Shown piece after piece: positions 6,117 to 12,431 of a stretch of DNA of 12,431 bases. The translations under genes and the position numbers were made by a program. Origin of the DNA: DASTGO01 sp035719045 (lineage in GTDB: Bacteria; Actinomycetota; Actinomycetes; Actinomycetales; Kineosporiaceae); assembly GCA_035719045.1 (NCBI GenBank), contig DASTGO010000128.1, forward strand, positions 1 through 12,431, written 5' to 3'. The stretch's first letter is position 1, and every line of letters starts with the position of its first letter. The notes under the pieces are model-generated. The model saw only the letters and a program-made list of their open reading frames with translations, was not told where the DNA came from and searched no databases.

Positions 6117-9100
6117 CTACCGCCCTGCACGACCGGCGCCGCCCTGCTGAGGAAGCGCCGGGTCGACCTCGTTCGGGGGCTGGTCGCGGATCAACTCGTC
6201 CACCTGCTCCGGCGGGAGTGCGGGGTGCCACAGCCAGCCCTGGCCGATGGCGCATTCGAGGTGTTGCAGCCGGTCCCGTTGGTCGTCGGTCTCGATTCCT
6301 TCCGCGATGGTCTGCAGGTCAAGGTTTCGCGCGAGAGTGATCACGCTGGCCACGATGGCGGTGTCGGCCCGGTCGGTGCCCAGCCCCCACACATAGGACT
6401 TGTCGATCTTGATGGTGGTGACCGGAAGCCGGCGCAGGTAGTCGAACCCCGCGAATCCGGTGCCGAAGTCGTCGACCGCGATCGCGATGCCGGACCCTGC
6501 AAGGATGCCCAGGTCATCGGTGGCTGACGGGTCCGCGCTGATGAGCTGGCTCTCGGTGATCTCCAGGCAGAGCTGCTCCGGGCGCAGACCGGTGTCCCGG
6601 AGGAGCTGCTGCACCTGCTGCGCCAGCCCTTGATCACCCAGCTGGCGGGAGGAGATGTTCACTGCGACCACCGGAGCCTCCCCCTTGTGCCGGTGAACCC
6701 AGACGGCTGCCTGCCGGCAGGCGGTCTGCAGGACCCAGCTGCCGATGGCACCGATCAGATGGCGTCGTTCCGCGACGTGAATCAGCTCCTGCGGCAACAG
6801 GAGCCCGCGGGTGGGGTGCTGCCACCGCAGGAGCGCCTCCACCCCGACCATCCGGTTCGTCCGGAGGTCAATCGTCGGCTGGTAGAACACACGGAACTGG
6901 CTCCGGCGCAGTGCTTCCCGCAGCTCTGTCTCCAAGGTGAGCATCTCGACGCCGGCCGTGTGCGCGAATGAGGCAGCCGGTTCCCACCGTCGGCCACCTT
7001 GCCGTTTGGCGTCGTACATGGCCGTGTCGGCGTCGCGCAGGAGATCCTCGGCGGTGCTGTTCGGGGTGCTGACCGCGATCCCAATGCTGGCCGGTGCCCC
7101 GATCCGGCGGTCAGAGATGGGGATGTCCGTCGACAGCGCCGACCGGATGCGCTGTGCCACAGCAACCGCGTCGCCGGGGCTACCGAGGTCCTCGCACACC
7201 ACGACGAACTCGTCCCCACTGATCCGGGCGGCGGTATCGGCCCCCCGCATGCACCCCGAGATCCGTCGGCTGATCTCGATCAGGAACCCGTCTGCGGCAA
7301 GGTGTCCGAAGGTGTCGTTGACGGACTTGAAGTCGTCCAGGTCGATGAACAGTACGCCGACCGCGGTCCCTGCCCGCTGCGCCCGGGCGAGTGCGGTGCG
7401 CAGGTGGTCCACGAGCAGGGCCCGGTTCGGCAGCCCGGTCAGGTCGTCGTGCAGGGCCCGGAACGCGAACTGCTGGTTGAGCCGGCGGGCTTCGTCCTCT
7501 GCCCGCCGGCGCTCGATGTTCTCCGCCTCAAGGCTGGCGTTGAGCTCTTGGAGGTTGGTGTAGAGCTGGGCCGTTTCCAGCGAGATGGCGGCCTGGGCGG
7601 CCAGCAGTTCCAGCACGGCCAGCTTGCTGGGGATGAACGCCCCGGTGACCAGGTTGTTCTCCAGGTACAGAATCCCGATCAGCCGACCCTGACGGGTGAT
7701 CGGCAACCCGAGCACCGAACAGGGCTTGTGCTCGGTGATGTACTCGTCCCTGGAATAGAGGCTGTCCGTCGCGGCGTCGGCCAGGACCACGCTCTCGCCA
7801 CTGTGCACGACGTAGTTGAGCAGGGCTGTCGGCACGACCGCAGGTGACGCCGGCACCGCAGGAAGGACGTCGACCCGGGTCTGGCCGCCCTCGGTCTCGG
7901 CCCGGGCGTGGATGGTCAGCCGCTCCCCCTGAGCCAGGAGCAGGTAGCCGCGTTGCGCTCCGGCGTGTTCCAGCGCCAGTCGGATCAGGGTCTCCTGCAG
8001 TTGCGGCAGCACGATCTCCTGTGAGATGGCCTGGGACGCCTTCACCACCGACAGCACGTCGAACTGCTCGGCCCGCGCGGAGAGAACTGCTGCCGGAGCG
8101 AGCGGGGGTGACTCGGCCAGGCCAGGGTGCTGCTGATCGAGCTGGTGCACCTTGGCGTGAGCTCCCCACCGGGCGTAACAGTCCCGGGCTTCCCGCAGGT
8201 ACGTTCCCGCGATCCGGTCAGCCCCTCTCGAGCCGTAGAACGCCGCTGCGAGCTCCGCGGTCAACGCCTCCTGATGAACGAATCCGTTCGTCTGCGCGGA
8301 GCTGATGGCCTGGTCGTACAGGCGCATCGCGTCGCTGTCCCGGCCCTCGACCCGGGCCAGCTCGGCGCAGACGAGCAGGTAGGGGCCGGCGTGGTTGTCC
8401 GGGCAGAACTCGGCACAGAACCTCAGCTGCTCCAGAGGTTCCCCCAGCTCCTGTATGAGTTCCTGCCGGCGCCGCTGGTCGGCCTGGGCAGACAGGGCCG
8501 CCAGCGTGAGCGCCCGGTAGAAGTAGTAGTTCGCCGCGTTCGGCGTGGCCGAGACGCCCCCCAGCAGCGGCGCCACGCGGTCGGCCCACTCCAGCGCCTC
8601 GCCGTGGCGCCCGGCGAGGAACGCCGCCATCTGTTTCGCGATGCGATAGAAGGCGATCCCATACCCGAAGCCCGTTTCCTCGAGCGCGGTGACGGCGCCC
8701 GCCTCATCGAAAGTGCCGTCACCGAGGTCCGTCAGCGACCGCGTCCTGCCCTGCAGGCACAGCACGAACTGCCCCAGAAGCCGGTCCACGTGGTAGGCGC
8801 CGTCGTTGCACTGCCGGGACACGGCCACCAGACGCCGGGCGATCCGAGCCACCTGCTCCAGCGGGTCACCGTTCAGCACCGGCAGCCAGATCATCCACTG
8901 GCTGCAGTTGCCGGCGATGACGAAGTCGCCGGCGTCAAGGCAGGCTTGGAGAGCCTCCTCCAGCATCGGCAGGCTGCCGGCGAGGTGGTCACGCCAGGTC
9001 CCGATCAGGAGTGCGTGGAGACCGAGGAGCTTGCCTTTCCAGGCGGCAGCAGCTGGGGACCGCTCGTTGAGCCTCAGAGCTGTCTCGGAGAACTCGAGTG

Positions 9101-11933
9101 CGGCTGGGATGTCCCGGGTGGTCCTGACCAGCAAGAGGGCATACTGGCCGTAGATGAGCGGGGACTCCTCGGTGTGCCCCTTCTGCAGGCAGATCCTGAC
9201 GCACTTCGCCGACAGCAGGTCTCTCAGCAGCGGACGCATGGGGTGCACGAAGCCCATGACCTCGGTGAGCAGGCCGATCAAGGCACGCACCTCGGTGTCG
9301 TCGGTGAACGGGACCTCCGCCAGATCGGCGATCCGTTGACCGGCGAGGTTGCCGGAGATCAGCCGGAGTTCGGCATCGAGGTCCTCGAGAATGGTCTCGT
9401 CGCTCTCGGGCAACGACACCCCGAACAGCCGCAAGGCCTCCACCGCGACGTTCAGGGCATCCGGCCAGCGTCCGGTGATCTGGTACAGCCTCCCGCGCAG
9501 ACGGTAGACCCGTGCCCGGTCCAGGACGGTTCTGGCATGGCCGAAGGCGGCGGTCAACACCTCCTCGGAGCAGGCGTGGTCGCCGACCAGGTAGGCGCAC
9601 TCGGCGCGCTCGACGTGCAGGGCGAAGGTCAGGTCGTAGCTGGACTCCCACGAACCGGGGCTGAGCAGGTCCGTACCGGTGGTCAGGTAGGCCAGCGCCG
9701 AGGCGAAGGCTGAGGCGGCCTTGGCCCGCCTGCCGGCGACCAGGTTCAGCTCGGTCAGCCGCTGCCGCTCGTCGGCCGAGGCGATCAACGAGGTGCCGCG
9801 GTTGAGCTGGCCGACGATCTCGAAGATCCTCTCGCCCAGCCGGTCCTGTGGTGTGTGGGCCAGGAGGGCCCGGCCGATCCGCAGATGCCGCTGCGAACGT
9901 TGGTCCGGGTTCAGCAGGGCATAGGCGGCCTCCTGCACCCGGTCGTGCAGGAACGTGTATCTGCCGTCCACCCGGGACAGCAGGCCGTCGTCCAGGGCCT
10001 CCCGGAGGATCAGGTGGAGCTGGTCCTGGGTCCGGTGCGTGAGCAGCGCCAAGGTGGCGACCTCGACCGTGCCCGCGAGGCAGGCGGCCAGGATCAGCAC
10101 GTGGCGGGCCGGGCCGGACAGTCGTTTCAGCCTGCCCAGCATCAGCTCGACCACGTTGTCGGTGAACCCCTTCCCGCGAATCGCGTCCAGATCCCACTGA
10201 CAGCCACCATCGCCGCAGAGCAGCAGGCCTTCCTGGTGGAGCGTGGTCAGGAAGTGGATGGCGAAGAAGGGGTTGCCCTCGGTCTTGTCCTGGATCAACC
10301 GGGCCAGCGGCACGACCGTACCCACCGGCCGCCGGAGGGTGTCGGCCACGAACTGCGTCAGCGCCGCCGTCGGCAGTGGCCCCAGCACCACCTCGGACAG
10401 GCGGACCTCGCTGCGGCGGATCCTCTCCAGGGTATCCGTCAGGGGGTGGGCCGGGCCGACCTCGTTGTCCCGGTAGGCCCCGATCAGCAGCAGCGCCTCG
10501 ACGTCCGTGCCGCTCAACAGGTAGGTCATCAGGGCAAGGCTCGCGTGGTCGATCCACTGCAGATCATCCAGGAACAGCACCAGCGGGTGCTCCGAGCGGG
10601 CGAAGACCCCGAGGAAGCGCCCCACCAGCAACTGGAGCCGCCGCTGGGCCTCGATCGGCGACAACGCCGGCAGCGGCGGCTGCGGGCCGATGAGCAGCTC
10701 CAGTTGGGGGACAAGATCCACGATCAGCCGGCCTTGGGCGCCCAGAGCCTCCTGCAGCCGCGCCTTCCAGGCGCGGACCCGCTCCTCGCTCTCGGTGAGG
10801 ATCTGCCGGAGCAGGTCCTGGAAGGCCTGCGCCAGCGTCGAGTACGGGATGTCTCGCTGATACTGGTCGTACTTGCCGGAGACGAAGTACCCCCGGTCCC
10901 CCACCACCGGCCCCCGCAACTCCTGCACCAGCGACGACTTCCCGATCCCGGAATACCCCGAGACAAGGACCAACTCCGCCCCGCCCGCGGTCCGCACCCG
11001 GTCCAAGCTCTCCGTCAGCGCGGCGACCTCCCGTTCCCGGCCGTAGAGCCTGAACGAGATCAAGAACCGCTCGGACACGTCATGGACACCGAGCGGAAAC
11101 AGCTCGATGGCTCCCTTCGCCGTCCACTCCTCACGACAGTGCTGCAGATCCGCCAGCAGTCCCAGCGCGCTCTGGTAACGCTCCTCCGGCTGCTTGGCCA
11201 GCAGCTTCAACACCACCTCCGCCAGACCGGCCTGGACCGTCGGCACGATCTGTGCGGGGGGCCTCGGCGGGCGGGCGATGTGGCAGTGCGCCCACTCCAC
11301 CGGATCGGCGGCCTGGAACGGCAACTCCCCCGTCAACATCTCGTAAAGAACCACGCCCAGCGAATACAGATCGCTGCGGTAGTCAATCCCCCGGTTCAGA
11401 TAGCCCGTCTGCTCCGGCGACATGTAGGCCGGCGAACCCTCGATCACCATCGGACGCCCAGTCGCGACAAGAACACCGGACAACCGAGCCGCCACCCCGA
11501 AACCGATCAGCTTCAGCGCCCCGGTTCGCGAGTCGAGCAGGACATTCCCCGCTCGGAGATCCCCGTGGACGACACCCTGCCGGTGCAGGTCGGCCAGGGC
11601 CGTCGTCAGGCTGACCGCAACGTCGAGAAACCGGCCGGGCTCCACCGGCCGGTCGAACAGGCCGGACAGAAGCTCACCGTCGAACCACTCCAGGACCAGC
11701 CGCAACTGCCCCCGATCCCGGTCCAGCCCGTACGCCCTCGGCACCCAACCGCCGTCCAGCCGGCACAGGGTCTCGTACTCATGGCGCAGTCGCTCCGCCT
11801 CGCCCGGCACCGGCGGATCCGTACGCACGAACTTGACCACGACCGGCGCCCCGTCCCGGGCCCTCACGCCCCGGTAGAGCCCCCCAGCGGCGTCCTCGAA
11901 CAAGACACTCGTGACTCCATAGGCCTCAGGCAT
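6117..11933 (-). CDS. Kinase-like/STAND ATPase/GAF/GGDEF/EAL giant signalling protein
   Basis: This 1938-residue protein has no evident signal peptide or membrane segment and is probably cytoplasmic. Domains: (a) Ser/Thr-kinase fold, about 5-265, with Lys34, Glu52, HGDLRAGN (Asp125, Asn130), GFG at 144-146 and GSPAYMSPEQTGYLNRGIDYRSDLYSLG; (b) STAND-type ATPase, about 290-560, with Walker A GYSGIGKSS (Lys332) and Walker B LVLFLDD (Asp456/457); (c) winged-helix-like segment ending near FLHDRVQEAAYALL (about 661), then a TPR-like helical region to about 1285; (d) GAF, about 1291-1455; (e) coiled coil, about 1455-1495; (f) GGDEF domain with SGDEF at 1572-1576 and inhibitory-site RGAD at 1563-1566; (g) EAL domain from about 1660, with EALLRW at 1699, NISSRQL, LEITES, VDDFGTGF, KIDKSYV and AEGIET. 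Parts a-d match the large kinase/ATPase/GAF/histidine-kinase family (PknK-like, COG3899 ATPase). Here a c-di-GMP module replaces the histidine kinase. The kinase lacks the DFG Asp and HRD Arg, so it may be inactive. ATG 11933 has AGGTG upstream and fits the family start. The ligand is unknown. Confidence 0.93.
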   Translation of the reverse strand: MPEAYGVTSVLFEDAAGGLYRGVRARDGAPVVVKFVRTDPPVPGEAERLRHEYETLCRLDGGWVPRAYGLDRDRGQLRLVLEWFDGELLSGLFDRPVEPGRFLDVAVSLTTALADLHRQGVVHGDLRAGNVLLDSRTGALKLIGFGVAARLSGVLVATGRPMVIEGSPAYMSPEQTGYLNRGIDYRSDLYSLGVVLYEMLTGELPFQAADPVEWAHCHIARPPRPPAQIVPTVQAGLAEVVLKLLAKQPEERYQSALGLLADLQHCREEWTAKGAIELFPLGVHDVSERFLISFRLYGREREVAALTESLDRVRTAGGAELVLVSGYSGIGKSSLVQELRGPVVGDRGYFVSGKYDQYQRDIPYSTLAQAFQDLLRQILTESEERVRAWKARLQEALGAQGRLIVDLVPQLELLIGPQPPLPALSPIEAQRRLQLLVGRFLGVFARSEHPLVLFLDDLQWIDHASLALMTYLLSGTDVEALLLIGAYRDNEVGPAHPLTDTLERIRRSEVRLSEVVLGPLPTAALTQFVADTLRRPVGTVVPLARLIQDKTEGNPFFAIHFLTTLHQEGLLLCGDGGCQWDLDAIRGKGFTDNVVELMLGRLKRLSGPARHVLILAACLAGTVEVATLALLTHRTQDQLHLILREALDDGLLSRVDGRYTFLHDRVQEAAYALLNPDQRSQRHLRIGRALLAHTPQDRLGERIFEIVGQLNRGTSLIASADERQRLTELNLVAGRRAKAASAFASALAYLTTGTDLLSPGSWESSYDLTFALHVERAECAYLVGDHACSEEVLTAAFGHARTVLDRARVYRLRGRLYQITGRWPDALNVAVEALRLFGVSLPESDETILEDLDAELRLISGNLAGQRIADLAEVPFTDDTEVRALIGLLTEVMGFVHPMRPLLRDLLSAKCVRICLQKGHTEESPLIYGQYALLLVRTTRDIPAALEFSETALRLNERSPAAAAWKGKLLGLHALLIGTWRDHLAGSLPMLEEALQACLDAGDFVIAGNCSQWMIWLPVLNGDPLEQVARIARRLVAVSRQCNDGAYHVDRLLGQFVLCLQGRTRSLTDLGDGTFDEAGAVTALEETGFGYGIAFYRIAKQMAAFLAGRHGEALEWADRVAPLLGGVSATPNAANYYFYRALTLAALSAQADQRRRQELIQELGEPLEQLRFCAEFCPDNHAGPYLLVCAELARVEGRDSDAMRLYDQAISSAQTNGFVHQEALTAELAAAFYGSRGADRIAGTYLREARDCYARWGAHAKVHQLDQQHPGLAESPPLAPAAVLSARAEQFDVLSVVKASQAISQEIVLPQLQETLIRLALEHAGAQRGYLLLAQGERLTIHARAETEGGQTRVDVLPAVPASPAVVPTALLNYVVHSGESVVLADAATDSLYSRDEYITEHKPCSVLGLPITRQGRLIGILYLENNLVTGAFIPSKLAVLELLAAQAAISLETAQLYTNLQELNASLEAENIERRRAEDEARRLNQQFAFRALHDDLTGLPNRALLVDHLRTALARAQRAGTAVGVLFIDLDDFKSVNDTFGHLAADGFLIEISRRISGCMRGADTAARISGDEFVVVCEDLGSPGDAVAVAQRIRSALSTDIPISDRRIGAPASIGIAVSTPNSTAEDLLRDADTAMYDAKRQGGRRWEPAASFAHTAGVEMLTLETELREALRRSQFRVFYQPTIDLRTNRMVGVEALLRWQHPTRGLLLPQELIHVAERRHLIGAIGSWVLQTACRQAAVWVHRHKGEAPVVAVNISSRQLGDQGLAQQVQQLLRDTGLRPEQLCLEITESQLISADPSATDDLGILAGSGIAIAVDDFGTGFAGFDYLRRLPVTTIKIDKSYVWGLGTDRADTAIVASVITLARNLDLQTIAEGIETDDQRDRLQHLECAIGQGWLWHPALPPEQVDELIRDQPPNEVDPALPQQGGAGRAGR

Positions 11934-11975
11934 GACACCTAGGCCTCGGGCTACACGTCGTCATTGGTGCAGGAT

Positions 11976-11992
11976 CATGAATGTCCATGAAT
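11976..11992. repeat. Direct repeat CATGAAT, 10-bp spacing, upstream of signalling gene
   Basis: CATGAAT occurs at 11976-11982 and 11986-11992, exactly one helical turn apart, 43-59 bp before the signalling gene's start codon. The inverse, ATTCATG, is at 12091-12097. Placement over the likely promoter suggests a regulator site, but I do not recognise the motif. Confidence 0.4.
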
Positions 11993-12005
11993 CACCGTCA
12001 CCGAC

Positions 12006-12033
12006 CCCGAGCCAAGAAACCCGAGCCGAGAAG
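12006..12033. repeat. Imperfect 14-bp tandem duplication
   Basis: CCCGAGCCAAGAAA at 12006-12019 is followed directly by CCCGAGCCGAGAAG at 12020-12033, with 12 of 14 bases identical. It lies in the upstream region of the signalling gene. It may be a simple slippage duplication or a pair of binding sites. Confidence 0.5.
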
Positions 12034-12282
12034 GCAGCGACAGGCACCCCGATCAGGGTCGAGATCGGTCTCGCACCAACACCCGGAATCATTCATGCAC
12101 GCACCCGTGGACCCGGCGCCCACTTCCCAACCCGTGAGAGAGAATCCCACGCGACCGCGGCCCATGATCCCACACCCCTACGGCTGCAACGGATTCGGAC
12201 GCCGGCCCCTCCGGCGCGCCTGGGACTCGCCGTCGTGAGTCCTCTCCATACTGCCGCTCCGGGACGACGACGGGAAGGTCGT

Positions 12283-12310
12283 AGACCCCTGCGCCGCAGC
12301 AGGTGGGTCT
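12283..12310. other. Stem-loop of unknown role
   Basis: AGACCCCTGC at 12283-12292 pairs with the 12-nt arm GCAGGTGGGTCT at 12299-12310 over 10 bp with a 2-nt bulge (GT), around the 6-nt loop GCCGCA. No T-run follows on either strand. It could end transcription of a minus-strand gene lying to the right of the window, or belong to a leader RNA. Confidence 0.4.
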
Positions 12311-12431
12311 GAAGTGCGACCGGTGACAGCTACCCTCACGCCCGCCGCGCCCCACATTTCCGCCATCACCCGCAGAACCCAGTCACGATCGCTTGCGTGA
12401 GTGTCTGACGAACGGTGTTTCTGGCCCGGCA

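Larger units (their letters stand above)
11934..12431. other. Gene-free 498-bp region upstream of the signalling gene
   Basis: No reading frame here has a convincing start, codon bias or recognisable protein. It should hold the promoter of the minus-strand signalling gene, but I cannot pick out a reliable -10/-35 pair. The first 120 bp contain short repeats (listed separately) and there is a hairpin at 12283-12310. A minus-strand frame is open from the right edge down to 12178; its translation is arginine/serine-rich low-complexity sequence with mediocre codon bias, so I do not call it, though the tail of a gene outside the window cannot be excluded. Confidence 0.6.

Noticed and set aside
9855..11942. 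A 695-codon open frame on the plus strand, antisense to the kinase/ATPase part of the signalling gene
   Set aside because: The translation is Gln/Arg/Pro/His-rich with no domain, as expected of the complementary strand of a GC-rich gene, while the minus strand shows clear kinase and Walker motifs.
11994..12007. A 14-bp match (ACCGTCACCGACCC) to the 17-bp tandem repeat at 2403-2453
   Set aside because: A single short GC-rich match at 9.5 kb distance with no flanking similarity is plausibly chance; a genome-wide count of the unit would settle it.
11932..12312. A 126-codon plus-strand frame in the upstream region of the signalling gene
   Set aside because: Arg/Pro-rich translation without any recognisable segment, no good ribosome site, and its start overlaps the signalling gene's start codon on the other strand.
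12409..12424. Possible LexA/SOS box (CGAACGGTGTTTC)
   Set aside because: The right half departs from the actinobacterial consensus (CGAAC-n4-GTTCG) and no gene start is near within the window.

Overview
The window looks like chromosomal DNA from a high-GC actinomycete (Actinomycetota). The reasons are strong G/C bias at third codon positions, a GlnR-type nitrogen operator in front of a type I glutamine synthetase, and an RDD-family membrane protein gene divergent from glnA, an arrangement known in actinobacteria such as Streptomyces and Mycobacterium. I cannot name the genus. I see no insertion sequence, CRISPR array, tRNA, rRNA or phage gene.

Layout, left to right. (1) 1-2370, plus: most of a maltooligosyltrehalose synthase gene (treY), cut at its 5' end by the window edge. 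(2) 2371-2453: a convergent junction with three tandem 17-bp repeats that form the last codons of the next gene. (3) 4262-2413, minus: a probable two-gene operon with an RDD-family small membrane protein first and then, 14 nt downstream, a cyclic 2,3-diphosphoglycerate synthetase-like P-loop NTPase. (4) 4263-4537: a 275-bp divergent control region with a near-perfect GlnR box array at 4408-4445, extra GTCAC half-sites just upstream and an imperfectly understood dyad. (5) 4538-5962, plus: glnA, complete, with active-site residues and the adenylylation tyrosine. (6) 5963-6116: a convergent gap with a very strong stem-loop terminator at 6020-6070. (7) 11933-6117, minus: one 1938-residue signalling protein. 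(8) 11934-12431: about 500 bp without a convincing gene, holding short repeats and one hairpin.

The most striking item is the 1938-residue protein. Its order is Ser/Thr-kinase-like domain, STAND-type ATPase, winged-helix/TPR-like helical region, GAF domain, coiled coil, GGDEF, EAL. Its N-terminal two thirds match the large cyanobacterial-type 'kinase / ATPase / GAF / sensor histidine kinase' family, but the histidine kinase output is replaced by a cyclic-di-GMP synthesis/breakdown module. The kinase-like domain has lost the DFG aspartate (Gly144) and the HRD arginine (Gly124), while the ATPase, GGDEF, I-site and EAL motifs look intact. I infer a STAND-type switch that controls c-di-GMP, with the kinase fold possibly reduced to a binding or regulatory role.

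The other genes are housekeeping: trehalose from glucan chains (treY), nitrogen assimilation under GlnR (glnA), and an NTPase of unproven function in bacteria that may share the control region with glnA.
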